Origin: Halalkalicoccus sp. CGA53 | Lineage (GTDB): Archaea > Halobacteriota > Halobacteria > Halobacteriales > Halalkalicoccaceae | Reading direction: 5' to 3' | NCBI RefSeq assembly: GCF_036429475.1 | Contig: NZ_CP144125.1 | Location: 2,108,001 to 2,172,000, forward strand | DNA: 64,000 nucleotides | Shown here: positions 51,559-59,699 of the stretch, piece by piece | How the letters are laid out: every line of letters starts with the position of its first letter | Numbering within the stretch: position 1 is the first letter of the stretch | Notes under the pieces: generated by a model | Databases searched by the model: none | The model's input: only the letters and a program-made list of their open reading frames with translations | What the model was told of the DNA's origin: nothing | Program-made: the position numbers and the translations under genes

Positions 51559-52538
51559 AGGTCACCCCGCTTATACTGCAGGTAGAGGTAGGGCGCGACG
51601 ACCGAGAGCGCCATCAGGAAGAGGACCGTCGCGACCGCGGCGCCGTAGGCCCACTGCGACCGCGAGAACGCTACCCGGAACATCATCACCGCGAGGATGT
51701 CGGCCGATCGTCCGGGATTGTCCCCGAACATGACGAAGATGAAGTCGAACGCCTTGAGCGCGAACACCATCAGCACGACCGCCGCGCTCGTCGTCGCCGC
51801 ACTGAGCTGTGGAACGATCACCCGGCGGTACATGCGGAACGCGCTCGCGCCGTCGACCTTCGCCGCCTCGTAGTGTTCCGTGGGAATGGCCCGCAGCCCC
51901 GCGAGGTAGACGACCATCGCGTAGCCGCTGAACTGCCAGGTGAGCGCGAAGATGATCGCTCCCAGCCTAGTTCGGGGATCGCCGATCCAGTTCAGTGCGA
52001 GGACGTCCAGTCCGATTCCCCTGAGGACGGTGTTGATCACGCCCGTCGTCGGGTTGTACATCCAGGACCAGAACACCGCGGTGACGACGAACGAGAGCGC
52101 CATCGGCAGCAGGTAGATCGTCCGGAAGGTGTTCTCGAACCGGATGTTCTGGTCGACGAGGATCGCGAGCACGAGCCCGATGGTGAGCGAGACGACGGTG
52201 AACACCACGAGCAGGACGACCGTGTTGCGGAACGCGGCGACGAACGAGGCGTCGCCCGGCATCTGGGCGTACATCTCGAAGCCGAGGTCCGTGTACTCCG
52301 GCTGGGCGAGCCCGGTCCAGTCGGTCAGCGAGATGAGGAGGTTCCAGCTCACCGCGCCGTAGACGAACAGTCCGACCAGCAGCGCCGGCGGCAGCCAGAA
52401 CGGGAGCGACTGGACGAACTGGCCGTGTCGCAGCCGGGAGAGCCGCCCACCCGCGGCGCTCGATGTGCCCCCGTCGGTCCGGAGGGTGGACGAACGACGA
52501 CGTAGCCGGGCGAGCAGTCGTTCGAAATCGGTACGCAT
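51555..52538 (-). CDS. carbohydrate ABC transporter permease (MalF type)
   Basis: A 327-aa protein with an N-terminal cytosolic extension of about 45 residues and six transmembrane helices. The EAA loop reads EAAKVDGASAFRMYRRVIVPQL. The ATG giving MRTDFERLLARLRRR is chosen over the longer open frame, which is antisense-like and overlaps the binding-protein gene. It follows the binding-protein gene after 23 bp. Confidence 0.92.
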   Translation of the reverse strand: MRTDFERLLARLRRRSSTLRTDGGTSSAAGGRLSRLRHGQFVQSLPFWLPPALLVGLFVYGAVSWNLLISLTDWTGLAQPEYTDLGFEMYAQMPGDASFVAAFRNTVVLLVVFTVVSLTIGLVLAILVDQNIRFENTFRTIYLLPMALSFVVTAVFWSWMYNPTTGVINTVLRGIGLDVLALNWIGDPRTRLGAIIFALTWQFSGYAMVVYLAGLRAIPTEHYEAAKVDGASAFRMYRRVIVPQLSAATTSAAVVLMVFALKAFDFIFVMFGDNPGRSADILAVMMFRVAFSRSQWAYGAAVATVLFLMALSVVAPYLYLQYKRGDL

Positions 52539-52561
52539 GGTGGGCGTTTCTCCGTGGTCCC

Positions 52562-53920
52562 TTAGAAGATGTCGATGAGTTCCTGGGTCGTCTCCTGGGG
52601 GTCCCAGTTGTCGGTGAACACCGCGAAGGCCTCCTCGACCTCGCTGGCCTGGGCCGGGTCGAGACCGCTGCCGTGGGAGATCGAGGTGACCTGCTCGTCG
52701 GAGTCCTCGAAGTCGGCCATCTGGTCCTGGAGGAACGGTGGGAACTCGTCGGTCGGGACGTCGGTGCGTGGCGGTATCGAACCCTTCGGCGGGTTGAACC
52801 GCTCCTGTGCGTCGACCGTCGAGCAGTACGAGAGAAAGGCCTCGGTGGCGTCCGTCGTCGGGTTGTTCGCCGGCATGACGAACGAGTCCATCACGAGCGT
52901 GTAGACGCCCTCGGTGCCGGGGAACGGGACATAGTCCCAGCCCTCGCCGTACTCGAAACCCTCCTCGTCGGCGGCCTGGTACTGGCCGGCCGCCCAGTCG
53001 CCGTTGTGGTGAAAGGCCGCGTCGCCGGTGATCACCGCGGAGTTCGCCTCGTCCCAGGCGACCGAGCCGGCGTCCTCGTTGAAGTACTCGCTGGTCGCCT
53101 CGACGAGCGAGAGCGACTCCTCGATCTCGCTTTCGAGCTCCGCCGCCTCGCCGTCGAGGAACCGCTCGAACGTGTCGACGCCGTGCTGGCCGGTGAAGGT
53201 GACCTCCCACTGCTGGAGGACGCCCCACGGCTCCTGAGTCTGCTGAGCGAGGCCGACGTAGCCGGCGTCGTCGGCCGCCTCGAACAGTTCGAGGAGGTCC
53301 TCGGGGCTCTCGGCGCCCTCGACGTCGAGGCCGACGTCCTCGACGACCTCGACGTTGTAGAACAGCTGGTTCAGCCGGTGGATGTTGATCGGGACGGAGA
53401 CGAGGTCGCCGTCCGGTCCCGCGGCGTCGAGGACGCCCTCGACGTAGGCGCCCTCGTCGTCGTAGAACTCCCCGACGGGCTCGAGCGCGTCGGCGTCGAG
53501 GTAGGGCCGGAGCGCCTCGCCGGGCCAGATCTGGAACGTGCTCGGCGGGTCCTCGTCGATGACCCGGGTCTGGATCTCCGCGTCGATCGCCGCGCCCGCG
53601 CCGCCCGGCGCCGGGTTGTTCTCGACGCCGTACTCGGGGTACTCCTCTCGATATCCCTCGAGGAGCGCGTCGAGCGCGTCCTCCTCGCCGCCGGCCGTCC
53701 ACCAGTGGACGATCTCCAGTTCCTCCTCGACGTCCGCGTCGTTGGCGTCGTCAGCGGTTTCGTCGGTGTCGTCCGCATCCTCGTCGGTGTCGGGATCGTC
53801 CGCGTCGTCGGCGATCTCTTCGGGGTCCTCGTCCTCGGCACAGCCGGCGAGACCGGCCGCGCCGGCCGCACCGACGGTGAGCAGGTACCGTCGCCTCGTG
53901 AGTGAGCGTCGTCTATTCAT
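52562..53920 (-). CDS. sugar ABC transporter substrate-binding lipoprotein
   Basis: A 452-aa exported protein. The signal has RRRSLTRRRYLL (Tat) and the lipobox LAGC (about residue 27), then an Asp/Glu-rich linker of about 40 residues and a family-1 extracellular solute-binding fold. That fold includes EIVHWWTAGGEEDALDAL, NNPAPGGAG, PINIHRLNQLFYN and MDSFVMPANNPTTDATEAFLSYC. It captures a sugar outside the cell for the two permeases. The AGE-family epimerase encoded nearby suggests mannose, cellobiose or N-acyl-glucosamine type substrates. First gene of the importer operon. Confidence 0.93.
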   Translation of the reverse strand: MNRRRSLTRRRYLLTVGAAGAAGLAGCAEDEDPEEIADDADDPDTDEDADDTDETADDANDADVEEELEIVHWWTAGGEEDALDALLEGYREEYPEYGVENNPAPGGAGAAIDAEIQTRVIDEDPPSTFQIWPGEALRPYLDADALEPVGEFYDDEGAYVEGVLDAAGPDGDLVSVPINIHRLNQLFYNVEVVEDVGLDVEGAESPEDLLELFEAADDAGYVGLAQQTQEPWGVLQQWEVTFTGQHGVDTFERFLDGEAAELESEIEESLSLVEATSEYFNEDAGSVAWDEANSAVITGDAAFHHNGDWAAGQYQAADEEGFEYGEGWDYVPFPGTEGVYTLVMDSFVMPANNPTTDATEAFLSYCSTVDAQERFNPPKGSIPPRTDVPTDEFPPFLQDQMADFEDSDEQVTSISHGSGLDPAQASEVEEAFAVFTDNWDPQETTQELIDIF

Positions 53921-53951
53921 TGTCCCTCGTCCGTAGTCGTGTGTAATCGGA

Positions 53952-53967
53952 CATAAATGGTGCCATT
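53952..53967 (-). promoter_or_regulatory. TATA-like element and overlapping inverted repeat ahead of the sugar importer
   Basis: On the minus strand a TTTATG box about 34 nt before the binding-protein ATG overlaps the symmetric element AATGG-TG-CCATT (plus strand 53956-53967). Overlap of TATA and palindrome is the usual layout for repression in haloarchaea. Inferred. Confidence 0.35.
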
Positions 53968-54159
53968 CCGTCGAAGGGAGGACCGCTCGAATCGGGCGCC
54001 GAGAGAGGTTCAACGCGATCTCCTGCGTGGCGTCCGCTCCCGGGCTCTCGTTCGTTTCCGACGATCGGAACCGTTTCGAGCGGTGCGCTCTCGACGGTCC
54101 GACCGTGACGATCCGGTCGATCGCGCAAGCGATAACCCTCGGACGCCGAAACCGGTGGT

Positions 54160-54795
54160 ATGTTCGAGGCGCTTCGGTACCCGCTCCGCGGCGAGCACGC
54201 CGAGAAGGCGCTGCTCGCGGCGTGGCTCTGCGTCCTCGTCCACTCGATCGCGCTCCCGGTGCTCGCGCTCGTCCCGCTGCTGGGCTACCTCGCGACGGTC
54301 CTCGAAACCGGCGACGAAGACGAACCGCCGACGTTCCTCGACCGAACTGTGCTCCGTCGTGGGATCGGAGCGAGCGTCCTCGCGGGTGTCTACGGCGCGA
54401 TTCCTCTGGGGATGGCGCTGGTCACCTTCTATCTGCTCGCGGAAACCGGGAGGGAGCCGACGGGCGCCGGCACGCTGATCGTCCTCGCCGGCTCGACGAC
54501 GGTGCTGTTCGTCCTCGCGACGGCGGCCTACCTCCTCCCGATCGCGCTCGCGAACTACGCCCGGTCGGACTCGCTCCGCGCCGGGCTCAAACGGCTCCGC
54601 CCGATCGCGGTCCACGCCGCCTACTTCGTCGGCTGGAGCTCCGGCTCGATCCTCGGCCTGCTTGGCCTCGCGCTCACGAGCGCGCTCGTGGATCTCGGAG
54701 GAGTGCTCGCCGTCCTCGGCTCGCTCGTCGGCGCCTACATGACGATCGTCGCCGTGCGGCGGGTCGCCCGGGGCTACGCCGTCGCGGTCGATTAG
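54160..54795 (+). CDS. DUF4013-family membrane protein
   Basis: A 211-aa protein with five or six hydrophobic helices and the DUF4013 opening MFEALRYPLRGEHAEKALL. It includes GYLATVLETGDEDEPPTF between helices 1 and 2 and LLPIALANYARSD. Function unknown; many haloarchaea carry several copies. It is divergent from the sugar importer, and its stop is shared with the convergent epimerase gene (TTAG). Confidence 0.85.
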   Translation: MFEALRYPLRGEHAEKALLAAWLCVLVHSIALPVLALVPLLGYLATVLETGDEDEPPTFLDRTVLRRGIGASVLAGVYGAIPLGMALVTFYLLAETGREPTGAGTLIVLAGSTTVLFVLATAAYLLPIALANYARSDSLRAGLKRLRPIAVHAAYFVGWSSGSILGLLGLALTSALVDLGGVLAVLGSLVGAYMTIVAVRRVARGYAVAVD

Positions 54796-55991
54796 GGGTC
54801 GAACGCCGCCGGGTCCTCGTCCAGCACACCCATCGCGAGCCAGCAGTTCGTCGCCGGGTGGTAGCCGGGTTCGACCGCCGGGCCGCGGTTCGGCCCGTCG
54901 TACGCGCCCTCGCGGGTGCATTTCTCGTACCAGTTCCCGGTTCCGGGGTCGATCAGGTGCTCCCGAGCGTAGGCCCAGAGCCGATCGTACCACCTCAGGT
55001 CGGAGTCGTCGTGATCGGCGAGGAGCGCGCTCGCGCCGATCGCCTCCGCGTGGACCCAGCCGTACTTCGCCGCGACGATCGGCTCCCCCGAGGCCTCGAC
55101 GGTGTAGGAGAGTCCTCCGCACCGCTCGTCCCACCCGAGATCGATCGCGGCGTCGAACAGTTCCCGGGCTCGCAGGACGAACCATTGCTCCTCGCGGTGC
55201 TCCGCGAGCACGAGGAGCAGTTTCGCCCACTCGGCGTGGTGACCCGGCTGGTAGCCCGGCGGGCGGAACTGGTGGTGGGGTTCGTCCTCGTTGTACGCGA
55301 AATCGGGCTCCCACGACTCGGTGTAGTGCTCCCAGAGCAGTCCATCACTCTCGCTCGCCAGGTCGCGAGTGAACCGGTCGGCGACCGTGTACGCCCGGTC
55401 GAGAAAGCGCGCCTCCCCGGTGGCCTCGCCCGCAGCGAGTAGCGCTTCGAGGGTATGCATGTTCGCGTTCGCGCCCCGGTAGGGAGAGAGCTCCGTCCAG
55501 TCGGGCGACGCCCGATCGGCGTACAGTCCGTACTCCGGTTCGAAGAACCGATCCTCGAGGACGGAGAACGCCCGGTCGAGTTCCTCCCTGCCGCCAGGGA
55601 TTCCCGCCCGGTGTGCCCGCGCGCCCGCGAGGAGCGCGAAGGCGTGGCCGTAGCAGTATCTGGTTCTATCCGTCGCGTCACGGCCGTCGAGCAGCCAGTC
55701 GTAGCCCTCGCACTCGTCGTCCCAGTGAGCGACCGAGAGGAATCGGAGGCCGTGCTCGGCGGCGTACCGACACCAGTCGGGACCGTCGGCGAGCACGCCG
55801 AGCGAGAAGTTGTTCACGCCGCGGGCGGTCGCGACGAGGTGTTTCGTTCGACCGTCGTAGACGCCCCCGTCGCGTTCGTCGATCTGGGCGATATACCCCC
55901 CGTAACGGGCGTCGATGCAGTCGGGGTAGTAGAAATTCAGGACGTCACGAAACGCGTGTCGGAGCCCCTCGCGTGTGCGGTAGACGTTCAT
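54792..55991 (-). CDS. AGE-family (N-acylglucosamine 2-epimerase / mannose isomerase) protein
   Basis: A 399-aa (alpha/alpha)6-barrel protein with YGGYIAQIDERDGGVYDGRTKHLVATAR, HAFALLAGARAH, ANANMHTLEALLAAGEATGE, PGHHAEWAKLLLVLA and KYGWVHAEAIGA. The histidines in PGHHAEW and NANMH correspond to the catalytic and sugar-binding positions of AGE/cellobiose epimerases. The exact sugar is open. The neighbouring sugar importer suggests that it converts an imported sugar. Start placed at the ATG giving MNVYRTREGL; nine more codons are possible upstream. Confidence 0.87.
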   Translation of the reverse strand: MNVYRTREGLRHAFRDVLNFYYPDCIDARYGGYIAQIDERDGGVYDGRTKHLVATARGVNNFSLGVLADGPDWCRYAAEHGLRFLSVAHWDDECEGYDWLLDGRDATDRTRYCYGHAFALLAGARAHRAGIPGGREELDRAFSVLEDRFFEPEYGLYADRASPDWTELSPYRGANANMHTLEALLAAGEATGEARFLDRAYTVADRFTRDLASESDGLLWEHYTESWEPDFAYNEDEPHHQFRPPGYQPGHHAEWAKLLLVLAEHREEQWFVLRARELFDAAIDLGWDERCGGLSYTVEASGEPIVAAKYGWVHAEAIGASALLADHDDSDLRWYDRLWAYAREHLIDPGTGNWYEKCTREGAYDGPNRGPAVEPGYHPATNCWLAMGVLDEDPAAFDP

Positions 55992-56113
55992 GGCCGACAC
56001 CCCGAGCGGGAACGACATAGCTGGCGGGGTCGAGACGACCGAAACCCGACGTCGATCAGTCGTCGCGCAACCCGACGGACGATCGCTGGAGGTCGGCTTC
56101 GCCTCCCTCCCGC

Positions 56114-58249
56114 TCAGTCGTCCGCCGGAGCCCCCTCCGCCGGTTCGATCCCGACCTCGATCTCCGCGGCGGCGGCCTTGTACTCGGGGATCTTCGCCCG
56201 CTCGTCGAGCACGTCGTTCGTGAGCACGTTCGCCGAGGCCGACGCGAAGTGCGGCGTCGTCCAGATCACGCCCTCCTTCGTGTCCTCGGTGACCTGCGCC
56301 CGCACGTCGATCTGACCCCGACGCGAGCGGATTCTAACGATATCGCCGTCCTCGATCCCGTAGCGTTCGGCGTCAGCGGGGTGGACGTCGACGAAATTCT
56401 CCGGATGCTGGCGGTTCAGCGTCGGCGAGCGCCGGCTCATCGTCCCCGTGTTGTAGTGCTCTTCGAGTCGGGCCGTCGTGAGGATCAGCGGGTACTCCTC
56501 GTCGGGCGTCTCAGCGGGCGGGGTGTGTCTGACCCCCTCGATGTGACCCAGGCCGTTCTCGGTGTCGAAGCTCTCCTCGTAGAGGTAGGGGTCGCCCTCG
56601 TCGCCGATCTCCTCACAGGGCCACTGGATCCCCTCCTCGCCGAGCAGCTCGTAGGTCATCCCGTAGTAGCTCGGACAGACCTGTCTCAGCTCCTCGAAGA
56701 CCTCCTCGGGATCGGAGAACGAGAAGCCGCCGTCCTCGCCGAAGAGCCTGGTACCGATCTCCGAAACGATCTCCAGGTCGTGTTTCGTGGTCTCGTGGAC
56801 CTTTTCGACCCCTCGCATCCGCTGGACCCGGCGATCGGTGTTGGTGACGGTGCCGCCGCGTTCGGCCCACGTCGTCGCCGGCAGGACCACGTCCGCGAAC
56901 TTCGCCGTCTCGGTCATGAAGATGTCCTGGACGGCCATGAACTCGAGCTCCTCGAACCGTTTCGCGACGTTGTTCGCGTCCGGTTCGGACATGATCGGAT
57001 TCTCGCCCATCACGTAGAGCCCGTGGACGGAGTTCCCCGCCTCGTGGGAGATCTCGACGTTCGTCAGCCCCGGCTCGGGGGGGATCTCGAAGCCCCAGAC
57101 CTCCTCGACCGACTCGCGGGCCTCGTCGTCGTCGACGAGCTGATAGCCGGGGAGGACGTTCGGCATCGCGCCGACGTCACAGGTGCCCTGGACGTTGTTC
57201 TGCCCGCGAAGCGGGTTCACCCCGGTTCCGGGCCGACCGATGTTGCCCGTGATCAGCGCGAGGTTGATCTCGTTCTGGACGTTGTCGACGCCACAGCGGT
57301 GCTGGCTCATCCCCATGCCCGTGAAGATGGCGGCGTTGCCCGCATCCGCGTACTTCCGGGCGGCCTCCTCGATCTCTTCGAGGGGGACGCCACACTCCTC
57401 GGCGGCGGCCTCCTTGTCGAAGCCCTCCAGTGTCTCTTTCAGGTGCTCGAACCCCTCGGTCCGCTCGGCGATGAACGCCTCGTCGATCCAGCCGTCCTCG
57501 GGATGGGCCTCGTGGTGCTCGAGGATCGTCTTGAGGACGATATTGAGCAGCGGGATGTCCGTCCCGGGGTTGAGCTGGAGGTGCATGTGCCGGTCGGTCC
57601 CCTCGATGTCGAACGTCCGGGTCGTCTTGTTCGCGTGAGGGTCGATCTGGATCACCGTCGCACCCTCCAGTACCGCCTGCCGGAAGTAGACGCTGTTGGC
57701 GATCGGGTGTTGTTCGGCCGGGTTCGCCCCGTGGATCCAGAATACGTCCGCCGCCTCCCGGAGGTCGGCCATGCTGTTTGTCATCGCGCCCGCGCCGAGG
57801 CTCGTTCGCAGCGCCCAGACCGTCGAGGCGTGACACATCCGCGTACAGTTGTCGACGTTGTTCGTGCCGAAGCGCCGGGCGAGCTTCTGGAGGAGGTAGT
57901 TCTCCTCGTTCATCGTCTTCGAGGAGCCGTAGAAGCCCATCGCGTCCGGGCCGTGCTCCTCGCGGATCCGTTCGAGCTCGTCGACGATCAGGCCGTAGGC
58001 CGCCTCCCACGACGCCTCGCGGAACTCGCCGTCTTCCTTGATCAGCGGCTCGGTCAGCCGGTCCTCGTGGTCGACGACCTGCGTCGCGGCGCCGCCCTTG
58101 ATGCAGATCTTCCCCTCGTTGACCGGCGCCTCGCCCCACGGCATGAAACGCATGTCGCCGGGTTCCTCGCCCGGATTGACCTGGATACCACAGCCCACGC
58201 CGCAGTACGGACAGATCGTCTTCACCGGCTCCTGCTCCTCAGTCGCCAT
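56114..58249 (-). CDS. formate dehydrogenase alpha-type molybdopterin oxidoreductase
   Basis: A 711-aa molybdoenzyme of the FdhF/DMSO-reductase superfamily. A [4Fe-4S] site is formed by C13, C16, C20 (CPYCGVGC) and C48 (GKICIKGG). The metal ligand is C138 followed by H139 (NCTRMCH), aligning with the Sec-His pair of formate dehydrogenases, so this is the cysteine form. GQNNVQGTCDVGAMP is typical for cytoplasmic FDH, and the C-terminal MopB-binding domain is complete. No Tat signal is present, so it is intracellular. No beta/gamma subunit or electron-transfer gene adjoins; mobA is 11 kb away. Confidence 0.9.
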   Translation of the reverse strand: MATEEQEPVKTICPYCGVGCGIQVNPGEEPGDMRFMPWGEAPVNEGKICIKGGAATQVVDHEDRLTEPLIKEDGEFREASWEAAYGLIVDELERIREEHGPDAMGFYGSSKTMNEENYLLQKLARRFGTNNVDNCTRMCHASTVWALRTSLGAGAMTNSMADLREAADVFWIHGANPAEQHPIANSVYFRQAVLEGATVIQIDPHANKTTRTFDIEGTDRHMHLQLNPGTDIPLLNIVLKTILEHHEAHPEDGWIDEAFIAERTEGFEHLKETLEGFDKEAAAEECGVPLEEIEEAARKYADAGNAAIFTGMGMSQHRCGVDNVQNEINLALITGNIGRPGTGVNPLRGQNNVQGTCDVGAMPNVLPGYQLVDDDEARESVEEVWGFEIPPEPGLTNVEISHEAGNSVHGLYVMGENPIMSEPDANNVAKRFEELEFMAVQDIFMTETAKFADVVLPATTWAERGGTVTNTDRRVQRMRGVEKVHETTKHDLEIVSEIGTRLFGEDGGFSFSDPEEVFEELRQVCPSYYGMTYELLGEEGIQWPCEEIGDEGDPYLYEESFDTENGLGHIEGVRHTPPAETPDEEYPLILTTARLEEHYNTGTMSRRSPTLNRQHPENFVDVHPADAERYGIEDGDIVRIRSRRGQIDVRAQVTEDTKEGVIWTTPHFASASANVLTNDVLDERAKIPEYKAAAAEIEVGIEPAEGAPADD

Positions 58250-58386
58250 CGCCGCTCACCCCGTGATACAGGTTCATCGGTCTAGACCGAGGGAGAGAGA
58301 CCACTTTACGCTTGCGAGATGGTCACAAACGATCATGTTCGATCACGTATGCAAAGCGTTCAGGGTCTCCCCCTCCTCCTCCCGGT

Positions 58387-58947
58387 ATGGAGCTCACCCG
58401 TACGCTCGTCTCCGAGGCCGCCGCCGAGTACGACGAACGCGAGCCGTTCGTCCCGGTCGAGGTGGAGAACGTCGAGACGCTTCCCGAGGCGTTCCGAGAG
58501 GGGGAGTTCGGCTTCCGCGACGCCGAGTGGGTCGTCCAGTGGTTCTACAGACGCCCCACCGGCGAGTACTCGAACCGCGAGATCCGCCAGCGGGAGGGGG
58601 CGTTCGCGGCGAACGAGCGTCAGGAGGTCCGACGAGCAGTGACTGACGCCGCGACCGGAGGCACCCTCGCTGAGCGAATCGACCGGCTGTGCGAGCTAGA
58701 GGGCGTGGCCCTCCCGGTCGCCTCGGCGTTCCTGTTCTTCTCGGATACGGAGCGGTACATCGTCGTCGGGCCGCGGGAGTGGGGGACGCTCCACGCGGCG
58801 GGCGAGGTGGAAGGGGGCTACCCCAATCCGCCGACGCTCGCCGAGTACGAGCGCTACCTCGAGCGCTGTCGCTCGCTCGGAGAGCGCTTTGACTGCGACA
58901 TGTGGACGCTGTATCGGGGGCTGTGGCGGCTCGGTAGCGAGGACTAG
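58387..58947 (+). CDS. haloarchaeal protein with HhH-glycosylase-like core
   Basis: A 186-aa protein. The middle segment ELEGVALPVASAFLFFSDTERYIVVGPREWGTL resembles the pattern GV-PVASAIL-F--P-RY-V-D-R-W--L seen in helix-hairpin-helix base-excision-like proteins, preceded by WVVQWFYRRPTGEYSNREIRQREGAFAAN. The catalytic aspartate of that family would fall at the glycine of VVGPRE, so it may be inactive. This is a remote resemblance from memory. The ATG giving MELTRTLVSEA is used. The stop overlaps the convergent gene (CTAG). Confidence 0.55.
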   Translation: MELTRTLVSEAAAEYDEREPFVPVEVENVETLPEAFREGEFGFRDAEWVVQWFYRRPTGEYSNREIRQREGAFAANERQEVRRAVTDAATGGTLAERIDRLCELEGVALPVASAFLFFSDTERYIVVGPREWGTLHAAGEVEGGYPNPPTLAEYERYLERCRSLGERFDCDMWTLYRGLWRLGSED

Positions 58948-59525
58948 CGCCAGAACGGACCGAGCGCCCGCGTCCGCCTGTAGAGGTAGAGCAGCCCGGC
59001 GGGGACGTTGATCAGCCAGATCGCGGCGAGTACCGGCCAGAGCAGGCGGTTCGGCTCCCAGTCGCTCGCCTCGCGGACGTACATGAGGTCGAAGTAGGTG
59101 AGCACGGGTAACAGCAGCCAGGTGACGACGATCACCCCGCCGACGTCGACGAGCAGACCGATCTGGTCCAGGAACAGCCAGATGGCGACCCAGACGGCGA
59201 TCCCGGCGGCGACGCCCCAGGCCCACCGTGACGAGCGATCCGTCGGCTCTCGCTCGGGCAGGTCGAGGACGTACCGGCTCTCCACCCGGCGGAGGGGGAC
59301 GCGCTCGCCGTTGAGGTCGGCGAACGTCGACGGGTGGAGGTCGAGCGCGGCGAGCAGTCCGACGAGCGGGGCCTCTTCGCTCATCTCGTCCGGCCACTCG
59401 ACGTAGACGGTGGTGGAGCGATCCGCATCGAGGTGGACGCCGAGCACGAGCGCCTCCAGCGTCTCGATCCCCACCGGATAGCTCTCGGGAACCTCGCTCG
59501 CGGGGCGGCGCTCGGCCTCGATCAC
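58944..59525 (-). CDS. haloarchaeal membrane protein of unknown function
   Basis: A 193-aa protein. The N-terminal half is soluble (about 1-95; LVLGVHLDADRSTTVYVEWPDEM, ALDLHPSTFADLNGERVPL). Four transmembrane helices follow (about 100-120, 123-145, 155-165 and 168-185), ending in the motif TRALGPFWR. GTG start that overlaps the upstream small ORF by GTGA. No family recognised. Confidence 0.7.
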   Translation of the reverse strand: MIEAERRPASEVPESYPVGIETLEALVLGVHLDADRSTTVYVEWPDEMSEEAPLVGLLAALDLHPSTFADLNGERVPLRRVESRYVLDLPEREPTDRSSRWAWGVAAGIAVWVAIWLFLDQIGLLVDVGGVIVVTWLLLPVLTYFDLMYVREASDWEPNRLLWPVLAAIWLINVPAGLLYLYRRTRALGPFWR

Positions 59526-59662
59526 GACGCCCGTGATCGTCGCCTCCCGAGGACCGCTTCCGATCCCTCCACCTCGGAGAGCGACGCCTCGAGGTCGAGA
59601 AACCCCTCGGCCTGCCGGTCGTAGCGTTCGGCGGTCGACTCGACCTCTCGCTCCTCGCTCAT
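59522..59662 (-). CDS. 46-aa acidic small protein coupled to a membrane-protein gene
   Basis: The frame from ATG 59662 encodes MSEEREVESTAERYDRQAEGF, then LDLEASLSEVEGSEAVLGRRRSRAS. It has an amphipathic acidic helix and a basic tail. The GTGA overlap with the following membrane-protein gene shows that the two are translated together, which supports a real gene. Function unknown. The longer frame upstream is serine/arginine-rich and is rejected. Confidence 0.55.
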   Translation of the reverse strand: MSEEREVESTAERYDRQAEGFLDLEASLSEVEGSEAVLGRRRSRAS

Positions 59663-59699
59663 GTCATCCGCTCCGCAGGCCCAGATAAAGCCCTTGTCG

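Noticed and set aside
56249-58285. A 678-codon open frame antisense to the formate dehydrogenase gene
   Set aside because: High GC leaves long antisense frames open. The protein is Val/Leu/Arg/Asp-rich without domain patterns, while the opposite strand is a clear molybdoenzyme.
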